Assembly: GCA_963575645.1 (NCBI GenBank)
Contig: OY754465.1
Location: forward strand, 58,799,901 to 58,863,900
Source of the DNA: Xanthostigma xanthostigma
Lineage: Eukaryota; Arthropoda; Insecta; Raphidioptera; Raphidiidae
DNA: 64,000 nucleotides
Direction: 5' to 3'
Shown here: piece after piece, positions 44,581 to 55,971 of the stretch
How positions within the stretch are numbered: the stretch's first letter is position 1
How the letters are laid out: the number at the start of each line of letters is the position of its first letter
Position numbers and translations under genes: made by a program
Notes under the pieces: model-generated
Database searches by the model: none
What the model saw: only the letters and a program-made list of their open reading frames with translations
What the model was told of the DNA's origin: nothing

Positions 44581-44869
44581 GTTTAAAAAAACTAAAAAAC
44601 ACGCTTTATATCGAGCTAAAAAGTAAAAAATAATTTTTTTTAAAATAAGCTTAAAACAATAATGAATAAAAAATACTAGTATTATTGTGAAAAAACCGTG
44701 GGGCGCTTTGTTCCACATTTTCGTACATCGAGCGCCCCACGCTTTTTTCACAATAATACTAGTATTTTTTATTCATTATTGTATTAAGCTTATTTTTAAA
44801 AAATTATTTTTTACTTTTTAGTTCGATATAAAGCGTGTTTTTTAGTTTTTTTTAAACTATATTTTTCAT
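44581..44869. mobile_element. Palindromic repeat T, copy 2
   Basis: Arms of ~130 bp starting GTTTAAAAAAACTAAAAAAC, with CGCTTTATATCGAGCTAAAA, ending in a GC-rich core (GTGGGGCGCT and complement) around a ~15-base loop. Near-perfect pairing. Confidence 0.7.
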
Positions 44870-45066
44870 GTTAAAGTTAATGTATTTTTGAAAGACCCCT
44901 ATAAAAAAACTGTTTTTCATGCCTGTATAACGACAGTGAAATGATCCATTTCACACTAGTGCGTAATGTGAAACAACAAAAGAAATGTTAAATCTACGAC
45001 AGTAATTTCTCTGTCGGTTGCCATTTAAATCCATATGTGCAACTTAAACCGCAAAGTAGACATTAG

Positions 45067-45282
45067 CTGTGTTCCAACCTCTCTGCGAACGTTAATATTA
45101 TCGTCAAAGTCATGCGCAGTAGTTAAAACGAAACTGGTTTGCACCGGTTTTGTGCGCATGCGTCGACTTTGCGCTCAAAGGATATAGTTCTAGAACCGTT
45201 CTAATCTCGGTTGGAACATGGTTTAGGTACTGCGCATGACTGTGACGATAATGTTACAGTTCAGAGAGAGGTTGAAACAGAG
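45067..45282. mobile_element. MITE Y with ~55-bp inverted ends
   Basis: CTGTGTTCCAACCTCTCTG and TCATGCGCAGTA at the left are inverted at 45225-45282. The right end is included in a tandem duplication (next entry). Confidence 0.55.
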
Positions 45283-45505
45283 CTTTTGTAAAGAGTCTAA
45301 GCAAAATCCAATATGGCCGAACCTGACGTCAATTAATACAAATAAATCGAACCGTTCTAATCTCGGTTGGAACATGGTTTAGGTACTGCGCATGACTGTG
45401 ACGATAATGTTACAGTTCAGAGAGAGGTTGGAACAGAGCTTTTGTAAAGAGTCTAAGCAAAATCCAATATGGCCGAACCTGACGTCAATTAATACAAATA
45501 AATCG
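45194..45505 (+). repeat. 156-bp tandem duplication
   Basis: Two consecutive units starting AACCGTTCTAATCTCGG at 45194 and 45350 differ at almost no position (GTTGAAACAG versus GTTGGAACAG). It includes the right end of MITE Y plus ~60 bp of flank, so the duplication post-dates the MITE. Confidence 0.8.
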
Positions 45506-45696
45506 GCACTTATTATAAAGTGAAAATCGGTTATTATGTAGGAGGCAGGTACGTGCAGAAAAATTAGTAGGTACCTATGTATCTTGATTGTAATGCTGTT
45601 AAAATTCGCTGATCGCTCATTTTCACATAATGTCACAATTCGTAAATAAACTAATGCGCAGTGCAAAATATAAAACTTTCGGCCCTTATGGTGTAA

Positions 45697-46296
45697 TCAT
45701 AATATATATTAATACGTTAAGGTTAAAGATGTTTGCCTCCCTTTTTAGAAAAAACCTCACAATTTCTCCACATAAATTTAATATCATTTTACAGATAATT
45801 GCTTGCTCTACTGACATCGACAACTAAAAAATTTATTATTGCTTTTGTTTTTGTAAATTAATTAAAATACAGCAACGCTGAACAACGTCTGCCATCTGAC
45901 GGCTTTAATTTTGAAACAACGTCAACACCTCGATCTGTCATCTGACCTTCATATTGTAATACAACAGACACAATACTGCATACTGCCATCTGACGGCTTT
46001 AATTTTGAAACAGCGAGCAACGCTGAACAACGTCACAGCAATGCTGCATGATGCCATCTGACGGCTTAGCTCAACGCTTTTGCTACTTGCGCCTCTATAT
46101 GACAATTTTAGTAAAATATTTCTTCGATCTGTCATTCTTGAGCTTCATATTGTAATACAACAAAAAGAAGAACGTTATAAGCAGTGTGCAAAATTAGAAA
46201 CGAATTGAATACCTGCAATCATATTTAAAAAATAATTTTGTAAAGTGATAAATATTATACTTATTTAGTGCGAATAATTCGCACAGGTCACACTAG
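45697..46296 (+). mobile_element. Helitron-like element I, copy 3
   Basis: A|TCATAATATATATTAATACG to hairpin GTGCGAATAATTCGCAC, AGGTCACA, CTAG|T. This copy shows all Helitron-type end features most clearly. Inserted next to a family A relic (CTTTCGGCCCTTATGGTG, 45677). Confidence 0.7.
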
Positions 46297-46688
46297 TATA
46301 CTATATTTTAAAAAGCGCAATTCTAAACAGATTATTTAGCCGAGCAGTGTCTTCTTTACCTTTAGTTGTATGCAAAGTCAAGAATTGTGCTTGCGACAAA
46401 AGATAGTAGAATCTATTAGCGTTTCAAAAAGGAAAAAATCAGCCACCAGAGAGCATTGTTCGTTTTCAATAGAACACTTGATAGACTACTCGGTGCCACA
46501 CGGGCTCTGTGTAGCTGTGTAGGTAGGTGGCGCGCTGGCTGAGTCAACTTCTGAAATGGAACAAGTGAGGAAATCACTTCAAGTTTCAATCTCGCCACAA
46601 GAGAATTCTGTTCAGATCCGAATTAAGGGTGTATGAGGCATACACTCGTAGACATAAGTATATCCATTTACTGCATATTATAAGATGA
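46297..46688. other. Unassigned
   Basis: Weak frames only; nothing recognised. Confidence 0.25.
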
Positions 46689-47053
46689 CTAGCCGTTACC
46701 CGCGGCTTCGCACGCGATTGAGACGAAATACGGATGCATTCCCATTATTTGGCATAGTTACCTATACTCTTTTCTCGACGTAGACCCCTCCTTAATAAAT
46801 TTCAAAATTTATAATATTCACGTTATCAAAATGATTAAAATTTGTTAAAATTTCAAAGAAATGTTCTTCTCGACTACTGTGATACACATCATAATATCTC
46901 ATTGTTGAAAAAATAAAATTCAAGATATATTCTTAATATACATGCAATCAAATGACAGTCGATGAAATAGTTACTTAAAACAACAGAAAACTCATAAAAC
47001 CAAATATGTCATGATAGGATTAATTTCCAAAATAACTATGCTATGAAATATAC
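46689..47053 (+). repeat. Repeat L, with ACTAGCCGTTACCCGCGGC head
   Basis: The head ACTAGCCGTTACCCGCGGCT resembles family D heads in form. The body matches the pieces at 41450-41510 and 42421-42595, showing that those were once contiguous. Confidence 0.5.
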
Positions 47054-47638
47054 TGTTGCACATTCCCCGCCCCCAGTGATGGAAGTTTCTAGAAAAGTCT
47101 ATACAATACTCGGTCAGCCAACAAAAATGGATGCAGGTAACGAGCACCCGACCTTGGAGACCCGCACGCGTGTGGAGGAGAGGAACTCGATTCGTCTCGA
47201 ACATTCTAGAAGATGGACCGAGAAACTATATAAGAAGAAGCAGAGTGAGCAAGTCGGTCAGTCAGTTATTGGAGCTGTTCGTTGTGTTGACACGGTGCTC
47301 TGGAATTACGACATAAATTCAGTTTATCTGTGGAAATAAATTATAACTCTAGTGAGTGGTTTTAAATAAATGACTTATAGTGAATAGACAGATGTACTGA
47401 TAAACTTTGTGTTGTGTTCCTGTGTGCAGTTGTAAATATTTCTTTGTACATAATTTAGTGACTCTTTATTCTCTGTTACTTAGTCTTTTATTTTATAATT
47501 TAGAACTATTAGTTTTGTTAACGTTATTATTCGTTAAGTTAAAGAAGTACGCTTTTGTTTGTGTGTTTAACCGTTTTGTTAAACAATTATTCTTGTAAAT
47601 AAATAATTTCCGCCACGGAATACAGCAGTTTTGTTACA
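47054..47638 (+). repeat. Solo LTR
   Basis: 585 bp from TGTTGCACATTCCCC to CAGTTTTGTTACA with the 4-bp duplication ATAC on both sides (47050-47053, 47639-47642). It contains ACTATATAAGAAG as TATA box, an AGTCGGTCAGTCAGT initiator-like stretch ~30 bp later, and AATAAA signals. The arrangement matches insect LTR promoters. It is unrelated to the 172-bp LTRs. Internal region lost by LTR-LTR recombination. Confidence 0.75.
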
Positions 47639-47642
47639 ATAC

Positions 47643-48529
47643 ATTTTCAAAATTAATAGGGAAAAAAACTAGAACTTTTCCCTGTACTAGTAATGTGAAA
47701 ATAATTAAATAAAACGCAAAGATCCCGATTTAGTGAGTTTTACATAAATTTTCAATAAGTAAATGGCAATCGCGCTTGCTCATCTCCGCTTGTGTTCTCT
47801 TGAGGGTAGGGATAAAAGTCTGTGGGTGGGAGTGTTTCTTTTTTGCACTGTCCAATAGTACATTAAGTGAAAGCAAGAGCGATCTATGTGTAAGTGAGAA
47901 AGAAAATGCATTGTTGCCAATACCTTTGTCCATGTTAAAATGTATCATCTCTGAATAAATCTAACGAATATATATTATTAAAGACATCATATATAAAATA
48001 AAGAGCCCTGTGTATAAGCATAGTTTTCCCCGCACCGCGTACCCCGCAAAAAAAAACTACGGAACCTACTTAAATAGTTTCACGAACAGGCTTTTTGCTT
48101 CGTGCTGTGCAGGTCGTACAGGTTCGTGACAAGTGCGCGCGGGCTTTTGAACGGTCCAAAGTCGTATACGACGTTAGAATTCAAAAATTGATTTTATTTG
48201 TACACATCCGGTCCTGATTTTATGCAATCTAAAAGAGGCGACTGTACTTACACCTTAATCCGTCGCTGAATAGCGTATTTGAAAATACAGTACCGTCAAT
48301 TCGATTTATCCAGCCGCGGTTATATTCCATACATATATAGATGACAGAATACGAAAGTAAGGACATCGCTAACACAATGTGATGTTCATAATATTGATTC
48401 CTGGTTTAGAGAAATGTGAAATGCACTTTTTAAACGCAAATTGAAGATTATTGACATGTGTATATTATGCATCTTGAAATGTGATGTGATTTTTGAACGT
48501 ATTGACAGCTCTATCCACGGAGACTAGAC
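47643..48529. other. Unassigned
   Basis: No recognisable gene. 48030-48180 is comparatively GC-rich, with CGTGCTGTGCAGGTCG, but has no clear frame. Confidence 0.25.
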
Positions 48530-49052
48530 TAGTGATGTGCCGGATCGTTAAAAATGTATATCCGCGGATACGGATCTGAATACGGATATTTGGTTTCAAG
48601 ATCCGCGGATCTTAACTTTCTTATAGTTCGCGGCGGTAAATATTGCACATCGACCTTTGAAAAGAGACTATCTGTTATGGGAAAATTATTGACCTCTTTA
48701 AGAGTTAACAGCTCTCATAACAAATTGTCTCTTTCCAAAGATCGATGTGCAATATCTCATTATAAAGATATAGTTTTTTAGTACCTTTGAGTTATGTACT
48801 ATTGGTATGGTACTCACTACGATAAATGTTTGCAATATAAAGGTGCCAAATACGATTTAAAAAAATAAAAAATAATCTGAATGGAATTTAACAGTTTTTA
48901 ATTATTACCTAATTACCTATACCTATATATAAAATTTCATCTATGAATTGAAAATTAATAAGGTAAAAGATCCGCCAAAAACTAACGGATCCGGATCTTT
49001 CTTCTCCCTCGGATATCCGCGGATGCGGATACGGATATCCGGCACATCACTA
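48530..49052 (+). mobile_element. hAT MITE family B, copy 4
   Basis: 523 bp with perfect 8-bp duplications GACTAGAC (48522-48529, 49053-49060). Same orientation as copies 2 and 3. Confidence 0.88.
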
Positions 49053-49350
49053 GACTAGACACGGGATAGGGAATGCAATCTCGTTCTAGCGAGATCTCGT
49101 TTTCCAAAACGAGTCGGATCGGACAATCCGTTATATTTTAAAAATACCCCTCTCCGACAATTGGTCACAAACTATACCAAAATGTCGGGGAGCTTTACTC
49201 TACAGTTTGTGTAGGAAAAATTTAGTTACTCGAATTTCGCTTAAATCTGCCAAGCGACCCACAATGGCTCCTATTTTTGTTTTTAATGTACTCTTCAAAA
49301 TTATCAAAATTTTATAGGCGGGACGACTCAAATCACAAACTTACTTCAAA

Positions 49351-49737
49351 TTCACGGCCGGTGTTGATCCAAATCTTCCTGGTTTCCGGGCTTGTATGCC
49401 GTGGTCCATTGGTATTACTACCTGACGTTTCGTCTACAACTGCGGTAGACATTATCAAAAGCGATGTGATAGCGGGCGAAGTTTCCTTCTAGGCTGCTCA
49501 CAAGTAAGTGCTTATTACAGAAGAGCATACTACGACCAAGTAGAGAACACGAGCACGTTGACTATAAAAGACGGAAGTACCACACTTGTCGACACACTTA
49601 TCTGTGAGCACCCTAGAAGAACACTTCTCCCGCTACCACATCGCCTTTGATAATGTCTAACGTCAGGTAAAAATATCAATGGACCACGGAATACAAGCCC
49701 GGAAACCAAGAAGATTTGGATCAACGCCGGCCGTGAA
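49351..49737. mobile_element. Palindromic unit O with hammerhead-like core
   Basis: Arms TTCACGGCCGGTGTTGATCC and complement, with TGGTTTCCGGGCTTGTATGC and GGTCCATTGGTATT, pair over ~80 bp. The left arm holds the hammerhead-like motif. The right arm has lost the corresponding stem II and GAAAC. The ~190-bp centre includes GCGATGTG inverted as CACATCGC. Target duplication unclear (CTTACTTCAAA versus CCTACTTAATT). Confidence 0.6.
49426..49457 (-). ncRNA. Hammerhead-like motif with 6-bp stem II
   Basis: On the minus strand TTGATAA, GTCTAC-CGCAGTT-GTAGAC, GAAACGTCAGG. Stem II is perfect. The first core deviates from CTGANGA at two positions, so activity is doubtful. Confidence 0.45.
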
Positions 49738-49744
49738 AGCCTAC

Positions 49745-50151
49745 TTAATTTAGTAGTTTTTACTAAATTCTATCAAAGTTTAAATTTGGCACATAATAGT
49801 GTACGTAGTTAATATTATAAGACACATGTATAACAATTATTTATCGCAAATGAGGTGTTGCTTTTAGATATTAATTATTTCAAGAAACAACTGTCGGCTA
49901 TCAAAAACTAAAAAGTTTCAGTCAGGCGCGATTTATAAGTACACAAAGCAGCTGCGTATTTCATTCAATAGAATGCATTCTATGTCTATTTATACAAATA
50001 ACAAATATTAATTGTACGGTTATTTTCATCGTATCTAATCCGAAAATACAAACTAATTCTTGTCACGCTGAAGACAGGTGTGTCGTTTTGGCGCAATCAC
50101 AAGAATTAAAGAAACGATTAAAATAAACATCTTTGTTAGCACGGTTTATAA
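49745..50151. other. Unassigned
   Basis: No features recognised. Confidence 0.25.
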
Positions 50152-50848
50152 AACAACTAGCGGTCCGTTGTCCCGGTTTCACCCGGGTGCGATAAATAAA
50201 ATTCTGCAATATGTATTTCGTTTGCGGCCCGGCGTTTGAACTAATAGCTTCGAGCGAATTCCAACAGATGTCGCTACTTGGTACTTTTTTTCTGTTTGCT
50301 TCTGAACTAATAGTTTTGAATAAATTCTATATCAGATGTCGTTCCATGTTACTAAAACAGTTTTTTTGAGAAAAAATCGTAATTTTGTACAAAATATTTA
50401 ATAAAAACTAATCTATAGCGTAAGTTGCACCAAGCAAGACACATTTATACAAAATTTCATTTATCGGTTCAGTTGTTTCAGAGTTATATATAAAGGGAGG
50501 CGCCAAAATCATAATATATCTAATATGGTTTAAAACCGCACCCATATCTGTCCTTTTTCCGATTTACTCAATATGCTTGTTTTCTGACGGCTTCCCGTTC
50601 ACGAAAAATGTCAACCATTATATATTTGTGAGTTGTTTTTAAGTAATTTATTTCAAACGCTGGAGAGAGGAAGCGCCATTATCAAGTTTCTGTCCCGGTT
50701 GAAAAAATCATAAATCCGGGGTTGCCTGAAGACTCATTCTGTATAGTGGTGAAAGAATTTTTCAAATAGGTGCAGTGGTTCCGGATATTACCCTCCGCAT
50801 ACACACAAACTCACTAAATTCGCACTTTTTCTTTACAATATTAGTATA
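50152..50848 (+). repeat. Family D, long copy
   Basis: ACTAGCGGTCCGTTGTCCCG to AATATTAGTATA. The tail continues after the inserted unit at 51447-51465. It aligns with 29514-29808 and 30453-30530 and shows the uninterrupted target of the family C insertion. Confidence 0.6.
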
Positions 50849-51446
50849 ATAAAATTATACGGGATACAAGGCTAAATATACAAACAATTTTAATTCACTA
50901 GAACATCATTTAATCGTCAACGTTTCGGCAGAAATTCATGACTTCTTCAGGACCTTAAAAATGTCTAGTAAGAAGTCATAAAATTAAAAACATAAAATAA
51001 TTTAAAAACATTATTATCAAACATTTAAAACTTTTTTAAAAACTAAACTTCGCATAAATAATAAAAACTTTAAAAGATCTATTTTAAAAAATTATAAAAA
51101 TATATCGGTTCTTTCTAAAAAATGTTGAGAATAAAAATTTTTTTAGAAAGAAAGGATATATTTTTATATTTTTTTAAAATAGATCTATTAAAGTTTTTAT
51201 TATTTATAAAGTTTAGTTTTTAAAAAAGTTTTAAATGTTTAATAATAATGTTTTTAAATTATTTTATGTTTTTAATTTTATGACTTTTTACTAGACATTT
51301 TTAAGGTCCTAAAGAAGCCACGAATTTCTGCCGAAACGTTGACGATTAAATGATGTTCTAGTGATGTAAAATTGTTTTATATTTAGCCTTGTATCCCATA
51401 TAATTTTATCATACCATAATATCAAGGTGTCTTATTTTGTTTTGTT
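50849..51446. mobile_element. Palindromic unit U with two hammerhead-like cores
   Basis: ~600 bp, arms of ~250 bp nearly perfectly paired, flanked by the 12-bp duplication AATATTAGTATA (50837-50848, 51447-51458). Each arm carries a core: minus 50921-50950 (CTGAAGA...GAAACGTTG) and plus 51309-51338 (CTAAAGA...GAAACGTTG). Stem II is poorly paired here. Inserted into the tail of family D. Confidence 0.65.
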
Positions 51447-51465
51447 AATATTAGTATAGATAAAT

Positions 51466-51990
51466 TAGATTGTTTGTTTGTTTGGATGAAATAATATATT
51501 CGTAAATGCGTCTCGGATTAATATATTGCTATTTTTGTCATTTTACAATGGTCCCCGATGCATCTAGGAATTAAATATTTCATTCAAACGCACAAATGAT
51601 CGGTACGTCCAGCAAATATTAAATATTTCTTACTTTTTTTTGCGTCAGAGTTTTTTAAAATTTTTAATTCAAAGTTCTTGTGAATTAATAAGGAGCTATT
51701 TCTAGACTGTATTTTTTTATTTTGTTCAGGCCATTTATTTCACGACAAAAATGCGAACAACAATATATAACAACAAAAAAGTTGACAAACATTTTAAAAA
51801 CATCGCATAGTTCCACGTCTGGAAAAATTATTTCCGCCAAATTTATTTATGTTAAAAATATGTATAATAATATTCGAGTTCAGCTGTTGGTTCTCTAGCC
51901 AGTGCCAACCAATAAATAAATCATTTTTATAAGCCTCACACGCGGCACGATAAATTTATACATGCTTTGAAGTATCAAGCATTCAAATAA
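51466..51990. other. Unassigned AT-rich sequence
   Basis: No features recognised. Confidence 0.25.
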
Positions 51991-52424
51991 TAGTATATTG
52001 CACCACAAGGGCAGAAAGTTTGAGATTCTTGCACAGCCGAGGACAGTTCAAGGCTCTCAAACTGTCTGCCCGTGTGGTGTATAATATTTTACTTCATACC
52101 TCGGTCGAAGCCCGAAGGTACACTTGTATTAATTACATTGATTAGTTATTAATTACATCAAAACACAGATAAATTCCACGCAAGCAGCTTTGAGGTTATA
52201 CGTAAAAACACGAACGACAACTGTTCGCAAATATTTAGTTAAAATAAGGTTGCTATGGAAACGACATCTAAACAACAGTTGATAAGGTTATTTTTACTTT
52301 ACTGCCGCCCGAACGTACGTACATCCCACATCAGTGCGTGTAATCCCACCAATGCGTAAATGTTAGACTTTCCGCCTTAAAATTGATGCCGGAAGTACGT
52401 ACTTTTGACCGAGGTATGAAGAAA
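51991..52424. repeat. Family A repeat, copy 3 (uninterrupted)
   Basis: Hairpin TATTGCACCACAAGGGCAG and complement, then TTCATACCTCGGTCGAAG, a middle part with GGTTGCTATGGAAACGACAT, and a closing GACCGAGGTATGAAG. It is the reference that shows copy 2 was split by a LINE. Confidence 0.6.
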
Positions 52425-52891
52425 AATTTATAAAAAAAATATGAATGATAATTTTAGAACAATGCTTACAGCTTTTTTTCACTTTTTGCCAAAAGGAAAC
52501 TGAATTCCGCTAACATCCTGTTTGTTGATAAAAAAACAGTCCGTGTAAAGTATATTTTTCAACTGAACGGTACTTTGTGAGATTATCTCAGTTTTTAACA
52601 CATAGTTTTGGCGACGCGTCGCAAATTGAATAATGTCAAGTTAGATTATGTTCCATGAAATATGATATAAAAACAATTGCGTATCGCACATCGTTAAGAT
52701 AGATTACATAACGCAGTAACCCAACATGCGTTGTAGAGAAAGTGGAAGGACAAATAGATAACAGATTTAAAATTTAATCCCAGCTTTTAATGTCATGTAC
52801 AACATTATTCTCCAGATTCAAATTTCATTTTTTTTCTCTCTGACCTGACGACCTAACATTTATAATTATAATCAAACTAGACTACAAATCA
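52425..52891. other. Unassigned
   Basis: No features recognised. Confidence 0.25.
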
Positions 52892-53477
52892 TCATATGTA
52901 TTAATACGCTAAGGTTTAAGATGTTTGCCTCCCTTTTTAGAAAAAACCTCACAATTTCTCCACATAAATTATATATCATTTTACAGATAATTGCTTGCTC
53001 TACTGACATCGACAACTAAAAAATTTATGTTTTTGTAAATTAATTAAAATACAGCAACGCTGAACAACGTCTGCCATCTGACGGTTTTAATTTTGAAACA
53101 ACGTCAACACTTCGATCTGTCATCTGACCTTCATATTGTAATACAACAGACACAATACTGCATACTGCCATCTGACGGCTTTAATTTTGAAACAGCGAGC
53201 AACGCTGAACAACGTCACAGCAATGCTGCATGATGCCATCTGACGGCTTATCTCAACGCTTTTGTTACTTGCGCCTCTATAATATGACAATTTTAGTAAA
53301 ATTTTCTTCGATCTGTCATCTGAGCTTCATATTGTAATACAACAAAAAGAAGAACGTTAAAGCAGTGTGCAAAATTAGTAACGAATTGAATACCTGCAAT
53401 CATATTTAAAAAATAATTTTGTAAAGTGATAATTATTATACTTACTTAGTGCGAATAATTCGCTCAGGTCATATTTA
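52892..53477 (+). mobile_element. Helitron-like element I, copy 4
   Basis: TCATATGTATTAATACGC to the hairpin GCGAATAATTCGC, then CAGGTCATATTTA. The last four bases (TTTA) deviate from CTRR, so the 3' end is mutated or slightly misplaced. Confidence 0.55.
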
Positions 53478-53649
53478 TAATAATAATGCATTTAACGTCC
53501 GTTTCTCGACTTTATGTCATAACTGACGCCATTCGCTGGTTCCGGTGGACCCCCTGCAACTACATTTGTACCATATTTCCAAAACTCCACAAAAAATGTG
53601 AAGATTAGATCTAACTATGGAATTTAGCGTTGCGGCTGATCTTCAGCCA

Positions 53650-53845
53650 CGAATGGGGAGTTTTCTAAATGAAATAAGTGAGAATTGATTGGTTAATTAA
53701 TTAATTGATTGTGCTCTGAGTGGATGTCAAAAAAATAAAGTAGGTCAATCAAAAAATTGATTCCATCCAACTTGACTTTTTTTCTACTCACAGCACAAGG
53801 AACCAATCAATACTCACTTATTTCATTTAGAAAATTCCCCATTCG
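53650..53845. repeat. Inverted repeat with ~46-bp arms
   Basis: CGAATGGGGAGTTTTCTAAA, TGAAATAAGTGAGAATTGAT and complement at 53797-53845; the inner GTGCTCTGAGT also pairs. MITE remnant. Confidence 0.5.
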
Positions 53846-54089
53846 GAGTGGTAACTGAATATGGAATATGCAAGTTTTTACAAGTAACAGTCGAGGAGCT
53901 TCTTAAAATATTATCAGCCTACATTGATAGGTAAAGTTAAGCCAACCTTTAGTTCTTCACTATCGAAAGCAGATAAATTTTTCGTGGATCCCCGCTTACG
54001 AATTGTGAACCCCCATTTTTTTGTCACGCCAACGTAAACCCCCGTCGAGTCTCCCAGACCTGTACCACTTTAGGAACTAAAGGTTTAGG

Positions 54090-54769
54090 TAGGGTTACCA
54101 GACGTCCCGGTTTTCCGGGACATGTCCCGTTTTCGCCCTCCTGTCCCGGTGTCCCGGAATTTTTTCAAAATCTATGCAAATGTCCTGGTTTGTACATCAG
54201 GAAATAGAAAAAAAATTTTTTTCCTACTCGAGCCTAAACATTCGAAACTATTGCAAAAAATCAGTGATCCGAAAAAATATTGTTAATCGACCCGATTGAA
54301 ATTTGTGTCTCGAAGTATATTTTACACATGTATATATTCATGATTGATGTGTTATGAACAAATAAACACACTGACCACTATAATTAAGTCTCTTTTTTCA
54401 CTATATTTCTATCCTCAAATTATTCAAAATCGTGTTCGTCTCATATTAAATTACACGATTTCGATAGATATCGATTGTGGATTGATGCACACAGCACACT
54501 TCAGATGTTTTATCAATTTTTGTCTGAAGAAGGGTTTTTTAAAGTTATTATTAGGGTCGGAGGATTTTTCGTTCCTGACAGTTGCTCGGTACTGAGATAG
54601 AAGTGTAAAAATTGGGAACTGATAGGAATAAAAAAAAATAATTTTTTTACAACAAATTTTTTTAGATTTCAGAAATTTCAAAAATATTTTTTCATTCTTC
54701 AATTATCAATAGGGGGGGGGGTGGCTGTAAAATGTCCCGTTTTTTCATTCAGACCATCTGGTAACCCTA
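54090..54769. mobile_element. hAT MITE (TAGGGTTACCAGA ends)
   Basis: 680 bp with ends TAGGGTTACCAGACGTCCCG and, inverted, TAGGGTTACCAGATGG, with perfect 8-bp duplications GGTTTAGG (54082-54089, 54770-54777). TAGGG fits the hAT YARNG rule. GTCCCG/TGTCCC subterminal motifs repeat on both sides. Poly-G at 54711-54721. No recognisable transposase. Confidence 0.85.
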
Positions 54770-54791
54770 GGTTTAGGGTTTTTTTTTCCAG

Positions 54792-54868
54792 AGGATCAAG
54801 ACGTCCTTGCGGCTTGCAACAATCGGGTAAAAGCAGCTAATCGAATCAAGCGAAATTCGAAGAAATAA
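54792..54868 (+). other. Candidate terminal exon (weak)
   Basis: A pyrimidine tract ending TTTTTTCCAG precedes a frame coding DQDVLAACNNRVKAANRIKR and four more residues before TAA at 54866-54868. AATAAA follows at about 54892. The sequence looks like a basic protein tail, but no upstream exon was recognised, so this may be chance. Confidence 0.2.
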
Positions 54869-55971
54869 ACTGAATCTGGCTGAACATAAACTAATAAAGA
54901 ATTATATATAATATTGAGTGGATTAGCGGCGAAAGCCGATTTGAAAGATCGCTTATCAGTAACCATTTTCACATTAGTATTAGGAAATGCGATTTATATA
55001 CCATGTATGATATACATGTCTCTAAGTAGAGTCGGTTTGTGAAATAGAAGGTACGAGGTCTCAAACCAGGAATACATCCCCCTCCCCTCCGCCGCTCAAC
55101 CCCCCTTCGCCGCTCAAGGCCCGGTTCGCACAACCCCGTAGGTACAGAGCCCACATCCTCACAACATTACCCTGAGGCACATATTCACAAACATATACAG
55201 AGTGTTTCAAAATTCATTTAAGTACACATCATGATTCATGAAGCAAAAAATGTATAGGCCAATTATTTAAACTTTTTTTTGTTGTTTTCAATGGAGACGG
55301 TTTTTCGAATGAAATTGGTTAACAATAGCCTCACTTTTTTAAAAATAAATTTAAAATAATTTTTTTAACTGAACTATAACTTTTTTAATTGTTATTTAAT
55401 ACTATAAAAAAATATTTTATGTCTTGTACTCTCTCAGCAGGCGGAGCGCTCAAGCTGTAACGGCCGCGCGGAACCCTATTTTCAACGTTAAATTAAAACT
55501 ATAAATAATAAAGATACAGTGCGGGGGCTGGGATTTTTCTATTGGAAATTTTCTTCTCTTTAAGAATCGTTTTTTCAATTTTCGCTGTCGTTTATAGTTT
55601 CTGAGTTATTGTTCTAAAATCTGAGGGGCTTTTTTTCTTTTGTTTGACAAGTCGACTTTGATAATTGAAGTGCATATTTAAATTACCTAGTTAGTTTTTT
55701 GGCGCGAACATTCAAAATATTAATAGACAATTAAAATTTAAAACAATTTAAGAAAGCGTAAGTTTATGTTAATTTAATGGCAAAATAGAATTTTTATTAA
55801 ATATTACATAGACCGTACCTACCAAGTCTAAAATTTAATCTCAGATCAGAAAAAAATAGTGAAAATCGTAAATAAGGTTAGATTTTTTTAAAAATAATTC
55901 GGACAGTTCTTGCGGAGTAACCATGATAACATAAACAGATCTCACATACATTTTCTTTGAATTTATAACCA
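54869..55971. other. Unassigned, 1.1 kb
   Basis: CAGAGTGTTTCAAAATTCAT (55199) looks like a dispersed-repeat edge. C-rich tract at 55078-55105. No gene. Confidence 0.25.

Noticed and set aside
47043-47339. 98-codon frame with basic residues
   Set aside because: It lies across the start of the solo LTR and its promoter, so it is unlikely to be coding.
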